Positions 8,104 through 17,259 of a DNA stretch of 64,000 nucleotides are shown here, one piece after another (position 1 is the stretch's first letter; every line of letters starts with the position of its first letter). The notes beneath the pieces are model-generated. The model ran no database searches and was not told the origin of the DNA. It saw only the letters and a list, made by a program, of their open reading frames with translations. Source of the stretch: Mycobacteriaceae bacterium (lineage in GTDB: Bacteria; Actinomycetota; Actinomycetes; Mycobacteriales; Mycobacteriaceae); the NCBI GenBank assembly GCA_029977845.1, contig JAPOKC010000006.1, positions 1-64,000 of the forward strand, given 5' to 3'. The position numbers and the translations under genes were made by a program.

Positions 8104-9695
8104 CAGTGCTGCACTCCACCATCGACCCGCACTCGGCGGCCCACACCGAAGCGGCAGCGGCGATGACAGTGAAGCTCGACGAACTGGACGCCGAACTCTC
8201 CAAAGCGCTGGCCGGTGGCGGGCCGAAATACGTTGAGCGCCATCACGCCCGCGGGAAACTCACCGCCCGGGAACGCATCGAAGCGCTCGTCGACCCGGAC
8301 TCGCCCTTCCTGGAACTGGGCGCTCTTGCCGCCTACGGAACCGATTTCACGGTGGGCGCGAGTCTGGTGACCGGCATCGGGGTCGTCGAAGGCGTCGAGT
8401 GCATGCTGGTGGCCCACGATCCCACCGTCAAGGGCGGCACATCCAACCCCTGGACGCTGAAAAAGGTGTTGCGCGCCAATCAGATCGCACTGGAGAACCG
8501 GCTTCCGGTCATCTCCCTGGTGGAGTCCGGCGGAGCCGACCTACCCACCCAGAAGGAGATCTTCATCCCCGGCGGCCGGATGTTCCGGGATCTGACCCGG
8601 CTCTCGGCGGCCGGTATCCCCACCATCGCCCTGGTGTTCGGCAACTCCACCGCGGGCGGTGCTTACATCCCCGGCATGTCCGACTACGTGGTGATGATCA
8701 AGGAGCGCTCCAAGGTCTTCCTGGCCGGGCCGCCACTGGTGAAGATGGCCACCGGTGAGGAATCCGACGACGAATCACTCGGCGGCGCCGAGATGCATGC
8801 GCGCACGTCGGGCCTGGCTGACTACTTCGCCGTCGACGAACTCGACGCCATCCGGATCGGCCGTCGCATCGTCGCGAGACTGAACTGGACCAAACAAGGT
8901 CCGGCGCCGCGCCGCGCAGTCGAACCGCTGGCCGATCCGGCCGAACTCCTCGGCATCGTTCCCGCGGATCTGCGCATCCCGTTCGATCCACGCGAGGTTA
9001 TCGCCCGGGTCGTCGACGGCTCGGAGTTCGACGAGTTCAAACCGCTCTACGGTGGCTCCCTGGTCACAGGGTGGGCCGGCGTGCACGGCTATCCGATCGG
9101 CATCCTCGCCAACGCCCGCGGCGTGCTGTTCTCCGAGGAGTCCCAGAAGGCCACCCAGTTCATCCAGTTGGCGAACCAGTCCAACACCCCGCTGCTGTTC
9201 CTGCACAACACCACCGGCTACATGGTGGGGAGGACCTACGAGGAGGGCGGGATGATCAAGCACGGCGCGATGATGATCAACGCCGTCTCCAACTCCACGG
9301 TTCCGCACATCTCACTGCTCATCGGCGCCTCCTACGGCGCCGGGCACTACGGAATGTGCGGCCGGGCGTATGACCCCCGATTCCTCTTCGCCTGGCCCAG
9401 TGCGAAATCCGCGGTGATGGGCGGAACGCAACTCGCCGGGGTGCTGTCCATCGTGGCCCGCGCCGCCGCCGAGGCCCGCGGCCAGGCCGTGGACGAGGAC
9501 GCCGACGCCGCGTTGCGGGCCGCGGTCGAAGCACAGATCGAAGCAGAGTCGCTGCCGATGTTCCTGTCCGGACGGCTCTACGACGACGGCGTCATCGACC
9601 CGCGGGACACCCGCACCGTATTGGGAATATGCCTGTCCGCCATCGCCAACGGCCCGATTGAGGGGACGTCGAAATTCGGCGTCTTCCGGATGTGA
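8100..9695 (+). CDS. accD2: acyl-CoA carboxylase beta (carboxyltransferase) subunit
   Basis: The 531-residue product has the two crotonase-like carboxyltransferase halves: HHARGKLTARERI at the N-terminus, LVESGGADLPTQKEIF, the oxyanion-type GNSTAGGAYIPGM, and in the second half GARGVLFSEESQKATQFI-like and GASYGAGHYGMCGRAY segments. This composition is typical of methylcrotonyl/geranyl-CoA carboxylases rather than propionyl-CoA ones. It transfers carboxyl groups from the biotin on AccA2 to an acyl-CoA. The ATG overlaps the fadE stop. Confidence 0.9.
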   Translation: MTVLHSTIDPHSAAHTEAAAAMTVKLDELDAELSKALAGGGPKYVERHHARGKLTARERIEALVDPDSPFLELGALAAYGTDFTVGASLVTGIGVVEGVECMLVAHDPTVKGGTSNPWTLKKVLRANQIALENRLPVISLVESGGADLPTQKEIFIPGGRMFRDLTRLSAAGIPTIALVFGNSTAGGAYIPGMSDYVVMIKERSKVFLAGPPLVKMATGEESDDESLGGAEMHARTSGLADYFAVDELDAIRIGRRIVARLNWTKQGPAPRRAVEPLADPAELLGIVPADLRIPFDPREVIARVVDGSEFDEFKPLYGGSLVTGWAGVHGYPIGILANARGVLFSEESQKATQFIQLANQSNTPLLFLHNTTGYMVGRTYEEGGMIKHGAMMINAVSNSTVPHISLLIGASYGAGHYGMCGRAYDPRFLFAWPSAKSAVMGGTQLAGVLSIVARAAAEARGQAVDEDADAALRAAVEAQIEAESLPMFLSGRLYDDGVIDPRDTRTVLGICLSAIANGPIEGTSKFGVFRM

Positions 9696-9708
9696 GGGCT
9701 GTCAACCG

Positions 9709-11676
9709 GTGATCACCCGAGTGCTTGTCGCCAACCGCGGCGAGATCGCCCGCCGCGTCTTCGCCACCTGCCGCAGGCTCGGAATCGGCACCGTCGCCGT
9801 CTACACCGATCCCGACGCCGGGTCCCCACATGTCGCCGATGCGGACGCACGCGTCCGCATCGACAGTTATCTCGATGCGGCCGAACTCGTCGAGGCCGCC
9901 CGGTCGGCCGGCGCTGACGCGGTGCATCCGGGTTACGGATTCCTCTCGGAGAACGCCGGTTTCGCGATGGCGGTGATCGACGCGGGACTGATCTGGATCG
10001 GTCCCCCGCCGGCCGCCGTCACCGCGATGGGATCCAAGATCGAGGCCAAGAAGATGATGGCCGCAGCCGGTGTGCCCGTACTCGCCGAAATCGATCCGGC
10101 GTCGGTGCGACCCCAGCAGTTGCCGGTGCTGGTGAAGGCCTCCGCCGGCGGTGGCGGGCGCGGTATGCGGATCGTCGACGATGTCACGGCATTGGCGGGT
10201 CAGGTCGAGGCCGCGGCACGTGAGGCGTTGTCCGCCTTCGGCGACGGGGCGGTCTTCTGTGAGCGCTACCTCCCGCGCGGCCACCACGTCGAGGTCCAGG
10301 TGATGGCCGACCGATACGGAACGGTGTGGGCCGTCGGCGAACGGGAATGCTCCATCCAGCGCCGGCATCAGAAGATCATCGAGGAGGCCCCCTCGCCGCT
10401 TGTCGACAGCATCCCGGGGATGCGGGAACGGTTGTTCATCGCCGCACGTTTGGCGGCCAGGGCGATCGGCTATACCGGAGCAGGCACCGTGGAGTTCCTT
10501 GCCGATGATGACGGCGAGTTCTACTTCCTGGAGATGAACACCCGGTTGCAGGTCGAACATCCGGTCACTGAACTGACCGCCCGCCTGGATCTGGTGGAAC
10601 TGCAACTGGCCGTAGCGGACGGGGAGAAACTCCCCGATGAACCCCCCAGTGCGACAGGGCATTCCATCGAAGCCCGGCTCTATGCGGAGGATCCGGCCCG
10701 TGGCTGGCAGCCGCAGGCCGGCACCGTGCATCACTTCGACGTGCCCGGCGTCATCACAGAGTTCGGGTTGACCCACCGCACCGGCGTCCGGCTGGACTCC
10801 GGCATCGTCGACGGCTCGGTGGTGTCCATTCACTACGACCCGATGCTGGCGAAGGTCATCTCGTACGCCCCCACCCGAACCCGCGCCGCCCAGGTGCTCG
10901 CCGGTGCGCTGGCCGGCACCCGCCTGCACGGCCTGCGCACCAACCGCGATCTGCTGGTCAACGTGTTGCGCCACCCCGCCTTCCTCGGCGGCGCCACCGA
11001 TACGGCGTTCTTCGCCACTCATGGACTCGACGAACTGGCCGCCCCACTCGCCGACGAGTTCGCCGTGCGGCTCTCGGCGATCGCCGCCGCACTGGCCGAC
11101 GCCGCCAGAAACCGGGCGGAAGCGACGGTGCTGGGCGGACTTCCCAGCGGATGGCGCAATGTCGCCTCGGGCGATCAGCACAAGACATTCCGCGATTCCG
11201 ACGGCGATGAGCACACGGTGTCCTACCGGTACACCCACCGGGGTCTGCGCCTTCCCGACGATCCGGGTATCGGCCTCGATTCGGCGAGTCCCTCGCAGGT
11301 GGTGCTCACCGCGAAGGGGGTGGGAACCGAATTCAGCGTGGCCCGATACGGCGATCAGGTGTACGTCGACTCCGCTCGCGGCCCGGTGGCCTTCACCATG
11401 GTGCCGCGTTTCCCCGAACCCGGATCAGCGCTGGAGGAGGGCTCGCTGGTGGCGCCGATGCCCGGCTCCGTGATCAGACTGGGCGCCGAACTCGGCGACA
11501 CCGTCGCCGCCGGTCAACCGCTGGTGTGGTTGGAGGCGATGAAGATGGAACACACCATCGCCGCTCCGTCCGACGGTGTGCTGAGTCAACTGAACGTGTC
11601 CGTCGGCCAGCAGGTCGAGGTGGGCGCCGTCCTGGCCCGAGTCGAGACCACTGAGGAATCCGGAGGACAACAATGA
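9709..11676 (+). CDS. accA2: acyl-CoA carboxylase alpha subunit (biotin carboxylase plus biotin carrier)
   Basis: The 655-residue protein starts VITRVLVANRGEIARRVF, the classic biotin carboxylase N-terminus. The ATP-grasp Gly-rich loop is KASAGGGGRGMR, and the active-site segment FLEMNTRLQVEHPVTE follows. The C-terminal biotinyl domain carries EAMKMEH, with the Met-Lys-Met biotin attachment lysine. The GTG at 9709 lies 13 bases after accD2. An ORF opening at 9658 is only an upstream extension. Together with AccD2 it forms an acyl-CoA carboxylase of unassigned substrate. Confidence 0.92.
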   Translation: MITRVLVANRGEIARRVFATCRRLGIGTVAVYTDPDAGSPHVADADARVRIDSYLDAAELVEAARSAGADAVHPGYGFLSENAGFAMAVIDAGLIWIGPPPAAVTAMGSKIEAKKMMAAAGVPVLAEIDPASVRPQQLPVLVKASAGGGGRGMRIVDDVTALAGQVEAAAREALSAFGDGAVFCERYLPRGHHVEVQVMADRYGTVWAVGERECSIQRRHQKIIEEAPSPLVDSIPGMRERLFIAARLAARAIGYTGAGTVEFLADDDGEFYFLEMNTRLQVEHPVTELTARLDLVELQLAVADGEKLPDEPPSATGHSIEARLYAEDPARGWQPQAGTVHHFDVPGVITEFGLTHRTGVRLDSGIVDGSVVSIHYDPMLAKVISYAPTRTRAAQVLAGALAGTRLHGLRTNRDLLVNVLRHPAFLGGATDTAFFATHGLDELAAPLADEFAVRLSAIAAALADAARNRAEATVLGGLPSGWRNVASGDQHKTFRDSDGDEHTVSYRYTHRGLRLPDDPGIGLDSASPSQVVLTAKGVGTEFSVARYGDQVYVDSARGPVAFTMVPRFPEPGSALEEGSLVAPMPGSVIRLGAELGDTVAAGQPLVWLEAMKMEHTIAAPSDGVLSQLNVSVGQQVEVGAVLARVETTEESGGQQ

Positions 11677-12839
11677 CCGACACCAGCTTCATCGAGAGCG
11701 AAGAAAGACTGGCGCTGCGCAAGGCCGTCGCCGCACTCGGTGCCAACTACGGCTCGGAGTATTACCTGGAGAAGGCCCGCTCCGGCGGCCACACCGACGA
11801 ACTCTGGTCGGAGGCAGGCAAACTCGGCTTCATCGGGGTGAATCTGCCCGAGGAGTACGGAGGCGGCGGTGCCGGAATGTACGAACTGGCACTGGTCATG
11901 GAGGAACTGTCCATGGCTGGCTGCCCGCTGCTCATGATGGTGGTCTCCCCCGCCATCAACGGCACGATCATCGCCAAGTTCGGCACCGACGAGCAATGCA
12001 CGCGCTGGGTCCCCGGTATCGCCGACGGCTCGATCACGATGGCGTTCGCGATCACCGAACCCGATGCCGGATCGAACTCGCACCGCATCGCCACCACGGC
12101 TCGCCGGGACGGCGGCGACTGGATCCTGTCCGGGCAGAAGGTGTGGATCTCCGGAGTGGACCAGGCCGACGCCGTACTCGTCGTCGGACGAACGGAAGAA
12201 GCCAAGACCGGCAACCTCAAGCCCGCATTGTTCATCGTGCCCACCGACACGCCCGGGTTCACCTTCACCAGGATCCCGATGGAACTGGTGATGCCGGAAA
12301 GCCAGTTCCAGGTGTTCATCGACGAGGTGCGACTGCCGTCGGACGCATTGGTCGGCGCGGAGGATGCGGCGATCGCCCAACTGTTCGCCGGTCTGAACCC
12401 GGAGCGGATCATGGGTGCGGCCAGCGCGATCGGGATGGGGCGGCTGGCGCTGAACAAGGCGACCGACTACGTCAAGACCCGGCAGGTGTGGAAGACCCCG
12501 ATCGGGGCGCATCAGGGCATCGCCCACCCGCTGGCCCAGTCCCATATCGAGTTGGAACTGGCCAAGCTGATGATGCAGAAAGCGGCGACGCTCTACGACG
12601 CCGGTGACGACACCGCCGCCGCCGAAGCCGCGAATATGGCGAAGTACGCCGCCGGCGAGGCCTCGACACGGGCCGTCGATCAGGCCGTGCAGTCGCACGG
12701 CGGCAACGGGCTCAGTCAGGAGTACGGCATGGCCGCCATGCTGACCGCCTCCCGGCTTTCCCGGATCGCGCCGGTCAGCCGGGAGATGGTGCTCAACTTC
12801 ATCGCCCAGACGTCACTGGGTCTGCCCCGCTCGTACTGA
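11673..12839 (+). CDS. acyl-CoA dehydrogenase (FadE12-like)
   Basis: This is a second, divergent acyl-CoA dehydrogenase of 388 residues. It has FAITEPDAGSNSHRI for flavin binding, the ALVVGR/FIVPTDTPGF middle domain and a C-terminal QSHGGNGLSQEYG helix. The residue before the terminal segment reads SRIAPVSREM, so the common Glu-Gly-Thr catalytic motif is absent. The start overlaps accA2 by ATGA with a GGAGGA ribosome site, so it is translationally coupled to the carboxylase. It corresponds in position to fadE12 of M. tuberculosis and probably acts on an earlier or later step of the same pathway. Confidence 0.87.
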   Translation: MTDTSFIESEERLALRKAVAALGANYGSEYYLEKARSGGHTDELWSEAGKLGFIGVNLPEEYGGGGAGMYELALVMEELSMAGCPLLMMVVSPAINGTIIAKFGTDEQCTRWVPGIADGSITMAFAITEPDAGSNSHRIATTARRDGGDWILSGQKVWISGVDQADAVLVVGRTEEAKTGNLKPALFIVPTDTPGFTFTRIPMELVMPESQFQVFIDEVRLPSDALVGAEDAAIAQLFAGLNPERIMGAASAIGMGRLALNKATDYVKTRQVWKTPIGAHQGIAHPLAQSHIELELAKLMMQKAATLYDAGDDTAAAEAANMAKYAAGEASTRAVDQAVQSHGGNGLSQEYGMAAMLTASRLSRIAPVSREMVLNFIAQTSLGLPRSY

Positions 12840-12854
12840 GGCGTTACACCCCAC

Positions 12855-12860
12855 TAGGCT
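12855..12860 (+). promoter_or_regulatory. -10 box of a leaderless transcript
   Basis: TAGGCT is followed by exactly 7 bases and then the ATG of the DUF1707 gene at 12868, with no ribosome site between. This is the standard arrangement of a mycobacterial leaderless message. Confidence 0.5.
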
Positions 12861-12867
12861 CGGCACA

Positions 12868-13452
12868 ATGAGCGACCGGAAGCCGCGTGCGGCGTCGCTG
12901 CCCGCCTCCGACGATGATCGGATCCAGGCTGCGCAGCTGCTCTCGGAGGCCGCGTCGCACGGCAGGCTGACCCTCGCCGATTACGAAGGCCGCCTGGCGA
13001 AGGCGTATGCCGCCGAGACCTACGAGGAGTTGGAGCGGCTGACCGACGATCTGCCCGAGGCGGCGGAGTACCGGCGGGGCAAGAGTCGCCCGGCGCCCTC
13101 GACCATGCTGCTGGCCATTCTCAGCGGGTTCGAACGCCGCGGCCGCTGGTACGTGCCGGGGCGGATGACCACCTTCACCCTGTTCGGTGGCGGCGTCGTA
13201 GATCTGCGCTACGCCGACTTCACCTCATCGGAGGTCGAGATCCACGCGTATTCGATCCTGGGCGGGCAGACGATCCTGCTGCCGCCCGAGGTCAATGTCG
13301 AGATCGACGGCCGGGGCGTGCTGGGCGGCTTCGACAGCGATGTCGACGACGGCGGCGCACCCGGTGCCCCGAAAGTGAAGATCAAGGGCTTCTCACTGTT
13401 CGGCGGCGTGGGCATCAAACGTCGTAAACGCAAATCCGGCGGCGCGGATTAA
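12868..13452 (+). CDS. DUF1707 / LiaF-like domain protein (Rv0966c-like)
   Basis: The N-terminal 55 residues carry the DUF1707 pattern: ASDDDRIQAAQLLSEAASHGRLTLADYEGRL followed by AKAYAAETYEELERLTDDLP. The C-terminal half (about 90-190) has beta-rich GGGVVDLR and FSLFGGVGIKRR segments like the cell-wall-active-antibiotic response (LiaF) domain. It has no signal peptide or clear membrane helix and ends with a basic tail. The molecular role is unknown; the domain pairing suggests envelope-stress sensing. It is probably transcribed from its own leaderless promoter, 28 bases after the carboxylase operon. Confidence 0.75.
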   Translation: MSDRKPRAASLPASDDDRIQAAQLLSEAASHGRLTLADYEGRLAKAYAAETYEELERLTDDLPEAAEYRRGKSRPAPSTMLLAILSGFERRGRWYVPGRMTTFTLFGGGVVDLRYADFTSSEVEIHAYSILGGQTILLPPEVNVEIDGRGVLGGFDSDVDDGGAPGAPKVKIKGFSLFGGVGIKRRKRKSGGAD

Positions 13453-13463
13453 CCTGCCGCACA

Positions 13464-13500
13464 AACACTTCGGCCCCCTTCAACAGGGGGCCGAAGTGTT
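13464..13500. terminator. strong bidirectional Rho-independent terminator
   Basis: A perfect 15-bp stem (13464-13478 with 13486-13500) encloses a 7-base loop, TTCAACA. On the plus strand it is followed by TTTTG, and on the minus strand it is flanked by a T-rich TTTGT run. It separates the convergent DUF1707 gene and the secreted-protein gene at 13513. Confidence 0.9.
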
Positions 13501-13512
13501 TTGTCGCTGATG

Positions 13513-14673
13513 TCAGCCGGCAGCGCTGGCGCCGGTGGCAGCCTTGGCAGCGCCGCTGACAGCCGCGCCGACCGCCTTCTTGACGCTCGCCGCCGCATCG
13601 CGCATCGGGCGCTTGCGACTCTTGGGAGCCTCAGCCGGCTTGGTCGCCGGGGCCGCCGTGGTCACCGCGTCGGCGACCGGGCTCGCGCTGTCGGCAGGAG
13701 TGCTGGCAGGCGGGGTGCTGTCTGCCGGCTTGGTCTCCGTCGCGGCCGCGGTGGTCGCGGCGACCGCAGTCGAGGAGGCCGACTCAGCCGGGGTCGTGTC
13801 CACCTCGGTTGAGGCGGCTGCGACCGCGGTGTCGACAGACGGGGCACCAGCCGACCCGACCTTGGCCGCCAGTGCTGGGGTCGCCGAAGCCGACGAGGCC
13901 TGCAGCAGCGGGTACGGGTTCGGGTTGCCACCCGTGGTGATCACACCGCCGAGGTAGCGCAGCACACCCGAGAAGCCGGAGTAGGCGCTGTAGTCGAAGG
14001 CGGTGTCGACCGAGGAGAAGGCCGGGCCGATGTAGGAGCCGATTCCCCGGTACAGGTACTCGCCGATGAACGGAACGGCCAGAGAGGCCTGCGCGAGGAG
14101 CGACAGCCCGGTGACGTAGAGCGTGGTCAACGCGTACCCGCCCTGGAAGACCAGCGCGATCGCGCTGGCGATCGCCGGGTTGTAGAGCGGCCCGGGAGTC
14201 GTGTAGGGCTCACCCAGGAACGGCTTCTCCAGGATGTACTGCAGAGCGGTAACCGGGCCGGCGTCACCCTCGAACAGGTAGTTGACCGCCGAGACGCCCC
14301 AGTTCGACGCGTCGCCGATGCCCTGGCCGTTGCCGTTGATCAGCGCATCCAGTGCCAGGTAGGCGACACCGGAGACGCCGCTGATGGTGCAGTCGTAGTT
14401 GCAGTTCGGCAGCCAGTAGTCGGCGATGCTGGTCTGGGGATCGATCTCGATCTGGCCGATGGCGCCGCCCCAGCCGGTGTAGTAGTAGTAATTCCAGTCC
14501 GACGCCGTGATCGACATCAGGTCGGCGAAGTTGGCCAGATTCACCTTGGCCGTCGACAGGACGGGCGAGGTGGCGCTGGTGATCGACGGTGCGATCGCCG
14601 GAGTGGCGACTGCGACCGCGGCAGCGGTGGCCAGAGCGGCGGCCGACATAAGGGGTGTGGTACGAGTCGCCAT
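13513..14673 (-). CDS. secreted mycobacterial protein with Ala/Thr/Lys-rich tail
   Basis: The 386-residue product begins with a signal-like segment (MATRTTPLMSAAALATAAAV, Ala-rich to about residue 40). A hydrophobic Gly/Tyr/Asn-rich globular region (about 45-265) follows, with NYYYYTGWGGAIGQIEIDP, two Cys in LPNCNYDCTISGV and a long apolar stretch. The last 120 residues are a low-complexity Ala/Thr/Pro/Ser tail that ends in a Lys/Arg-containing alanine helix. It resembles a family of mycobacterial exported proteins rich in such regions; I cannot name a function. A weak GAAGGA ribosome site precedes the ATG, and a promoter lies about 80 bases upstream. Confidence 0.75.
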   Translation of the reverse strand: MATRTTPLMSAAALATAAAVAVATPAIAPSITSATSPVLSTAKVNLANFADLMSITASDWNYYYYTGWGGAIGQIEIDPQTSIADYWLPNCNYDCTISGVSGVAYLALDALINGNGQGIGDASNWGVSAVNYLFEGDAGPVTALQYILEKPFLGEPYTTPGPLYNPAIASAIALVFQGGYALTTLYVTGLSLLAQASLAVPFIGEYLYRGIGSYIGPAFSSVDTAFDYSAYSGFSGVLRYLGGVITTGGNPNPYPLLQASSASATPALAAKVGSAGAPSVDTAVAAASTEVDTTPAESASSTAVAATTAAATETKPADSTPPASTPADSASPVADAVTTAAPATKPAEAPKSRKRPMRDAAASVKKAVGAAVSGAAKAATGASAAG

Positions 14674-14752
14674 GCTGCGATTCCTTCAGTCGTGCCCGCC
14701 TTGGTCTGGCGGGCTCTGCTTTGCTGAGATCCATCCTCGATGGTCGATGCCA

Positions 14753-14782
14753 ATACTACGGGCATGTTTGCCATCCGGCAAA
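14753..14782 (-). promoter_or_regulatory. promoter with overlapping palindromic operator
   Basis: On the minus strand, -35 TTGCCG (14776-14781), a 17-base spacer and -10 TAGTAT (14753-14758) form a good promoter for the secreted-protein gene that starts at 14673. A perfect inverted repeat, TTTGCCATCCGGCAAA (14767-14782), overlaps the -35 box and is placed as a repressor operator would be. Confidence 0.5.
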
Positions 14783-15271
14783 CCGAAGAGCAAAAATCGG
14801 CACCGGTCGATGTTTGCGGCCTACCGGGGGAAAACCCGGTGAGCGGGGACTTTAGCCGGACCTGTGAGGCTTTGCTGCCGATCATCAGCCCGCGTTAGGC
14901 ATTTTCATATATTGGTCTCAGGTTCCGGAACCCTTAACAATGTTTGCCAGGGACATGATTTCGCCTTCGGCATAACCAGCCTCCCGCGGCACCCGGCCAT
15001 TAGCCGTCAGCAAACACGTCGCCACCCGGTTTCACATGGTGACCACGATGTAACCGCTCGATAACGGCCGGTGAGCAATGGTGAGCCACGCCGTCCGCCA
15101 TCAACGCCGAACCCCCTTCCGCAGTCGATCAAGCCCGATTTCCACGAATTTCCGGCGAAACCAGAGAACCCGGCCACGCACGCGGCGGGACGCCCGACGA
15201 GCCGGTCGCGGCGACGGATTCAAGCCCCGACGGTGCACCGCGGGTGTTTGCTCGGACCGACCGCGCGCTGG
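14783..15271. other. non-coding region between two minus-strand genes
   Basis: No supported gene lies here. One short inverted repeat, ACCGGG-N6-CCCGGT (14823-14840), lies upstream of the promoter at 14753-14782. The open frames on both strands have no ribosome sites and no mycobacterial-like composition. The stretch 14890-15070 is somewhat AT-richer than its surroundings. Confidence 0.5.
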
Positions 15272-17257
15272 TCAGCGCCGACGGCGCCGGGCCCGCAGAT
15301 AGTCACCGACCACCGCCGCGCCCAGGCCGTCCAGATCGGGCACCACCACCCGGCCCTCGACCCGACGGGCCATCTGATCGATGAACCGGGCCAGCCCGGG
15401 ATCGTCGCCGAGCCGGAAGATCGTCACCTGGGCGCCGAGGCGGGCGACCTCGTCGAAACCCCGCACCGTGTGGGCGATGGTCCGCGGGTGCGGCGGGTAA
15501 TCGAAGAACACCGACGAGCCGCGCCCGTCGAAATCCTCGAGATGGGCGGTGGGTTCGCCGTCGGTCACCACCAGCACAACGGGTTGGGCGTTGGGATGCC
15601 GGCGCAGATGACGGGTCGCCAGCGCCAGCGCATGGTGCAGGTTGGTGCCCTGCTCATAGACACCCTCCAGTCCGGTCAGCTCCGCGGCGGAGACGGTGCG
15701 CGCGTACCGGCCGAAGGCGACGATCTGCAGGGCGTCGGACCGGAACCTGGTACTCACCAGATGATTGAGCGCCAGCGCGGTGCGTTTCATCGGCAGCCAG
15801 CGGTTCTCCATCACCATCGAGAACGACGTGTCCACCAGAAGCGCCACGGCGGCCTGGGTCCGAGTCTCCGTCTCGGAGACCTCGACATCGTCGACGTCTA
15901 TTCGAACGGGTCCGTCACCATGGTCGGCCCCGGCCCGGCGCAACACCGCGTTGGTGATCGTTCGCGTGACGTTCCACGGCTCGGTGTCACCGAACGCCCA
16001 CGGCCGGGTGGCACCGGTCAGTTCACCGGCCGCTCCCGCGCGGCGCGTCTCGCGCTCACCGTGCCTACCCGAAAGTTGTTGGGCCACATCACGAAGCGCG
16101 GCCTTGCCCAGCTGCCGCATGGCCTTGGGGGACAACCGCCATTTGCCGTCGGAGCCACGGTCCAGGAAGCCCTGATTCATCAGGGCACGCTCCAGTTCGC
16201 TCAGCGTCCGTGCGTCGATGGCCGCCTGGTCACCGAGTTGGCGGGCAAGCGCATCGAGGTCGACATCATCCATGGTGGCGCCGGGGTAGCTCTGCGAGAG
16301 CTGTTCGGCGAGTTGCTCGAGTTCGGCGATATCGGCGAGCGCCTGCGTCCCCTCCCCCATGCCCAGCGGATTGTCGCCTTGGAAGTCCGAGGACCCGCCC
16401 CAGTCCTCACCGGGGCGCGCCGCCTGCAGATGCGAGTCCAGCCGGTTGAGCGCCTCCATCAGTGCCGGCGAGCCGAATGCCTGCTGTGCCAGGGCATCCA
16501 GTTCGGCACGCTGTTCGGCAGACAGACTGTTGCGGAACCGCTGGGCGGCCGCCGCGCGTTTGGCCAAGGAGTCCAGCAGTTCGTCGACGTTCTTGGGGTT
16601 CTCCGGGAAGTACTGCCCGTGTTTTTTCATGAAATTCTGGAAGTCCTCGGGGGTGTCCTCACCTCGGGAGTGTTTGTCCAGCAGCCCGTTGAGGTCGTCG
16701 AGCATCTCGTTGACCGCTTGCCGATCCTCGTCGGTGGCGTTCTCCAGCGCCTGCTTCATCCCGGCGAAACGCTGATCGAGCATCTCCCGGCCGAGCAGAT
16801 CCTTGATCTGGTCGTATTTCTGCCGCGCCTCGGCGCTGCGCCAGTCGTAATCGGAGAGCTCCTGCACCGCTTTCGCCGGCGACGGCGACAGCGACTCGAT
16901 CTGCATCTCCCGGAAACGGGCGTCATCGTCGAGTGCCCGCGCCAGTTCCTTGCGTTCGGCCAGCACCGCCTCGTCGAGCAGCTTCTTGATCTCCTGCAGA
17001 GTGCCGTCAAGGTTGTTGCGCGCCAACAGATCCCGACGTCTCTTGTTGACCTCGGCGGCCAGCCGGTCGGCACCCTTCATGTTCTTGCTGCCGCGGCGCA
17101 ACAGCTCGGACAGCGCACGCCGTGGCGAGGCGCCCTCCATGACGTCCTGACCGATCTGCTCCAGGGCCTCGCGCAGATCCACCGGCGGCGCCAGCGGATC
17201 CGGTCCGCCGGAATAGGCGGAATAACGGCTGTCGTGGGGCTTTCGGGTCGGGGACAT
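15272..17257 (-). CDS. VWA-domain protein (Rv0959-like), partner of a MoxR ATPase
   Basis: The protein has 661 residues. A long helical, charged region (about 1-400, many Glu/Lys/Arg repeats) precedes a C-terminal von Willebrand A domain. The MIDAS metal site is partly visible: LLVDTSFSM gives Asp-x-Ser-x-Ser, and VLVVTDGEPT supplies the later acidic residue. This architecture is that of the Mg-chelatase ChlD-like/CoxE-like partners of MoxR ATPases, which form metal-insertion or assembly chaperones. Its start lies 2 bases after the ATPase stop, so the two are one transcription unit. Confidence 0.85.
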   Translation of the reverse strand: MSPTRKPHDSRYSAYSGGPDPLAPPVDLREALEQIGQDVMEGASPRRALSELLRRGSKNMKGADRLAAEVNKRRRDLLARNNLDGTLQEIKKLLDEAVLAERKELARALDDDARFREMQIESLSPSPAKAVQELSDYDWRSAEARQKYDQIKDLLGREMLDQRFAGMKQALENATDEDRQAVNEMLDDLNGLLDKHSRGEDTPEDFQNFMKKHGQYFPENPKNVDELLDSLAKRAAAAQRFRNSLSAEQRAELDALAQQAFGSPALMEALNRLDSHLQAARPGEDWGGSSDFQGDNPLGMGEGTQALADIAELEQLAEQLSQSYPGATMDDVDLDALARQLGDQAAIDARTLSELERALMNQGFLDRGSDGKWRLSPKAMRQLGKAALRDVAQQLSGRHGERETRRAGAAGELTGATRPWAFGDTEPWNVTRTITNAVLRRAGADHGDGPVRIDVDDVEVSETETRTQAAVALLVDTSFSMVMENRWLPMKRTALALNHLVSTRFRSDALQIVAFGRYARTVSAAELTGLEGVYEQGTNLHHALALATRHLRRHPNAQPVVLVVTDGEPTAHLEDFDGRGSSVFFDYPPHPRTIAHTVRGFDEVARLGAQVTIFRLGDDPGLARFIDQMARRVEGRVVVPDLDGLGAAVVGDYLRARRRRR

Positions 17258-17259
17258 CG

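Noticed and set aside
9592..11238. Minus-strand open frame of 548 codons
   Set aside because: It lies opposite accA2, whose biotin carboxylase motifs are unmistakable; no domain is seen in the shadow frame.
14890..15070. Possible riboswitch or small RNA in the AT-richer spacer
   Set aside because: No conserved riboswitch core or promoter-terminator pair could be recognised; only short palindromes are present.
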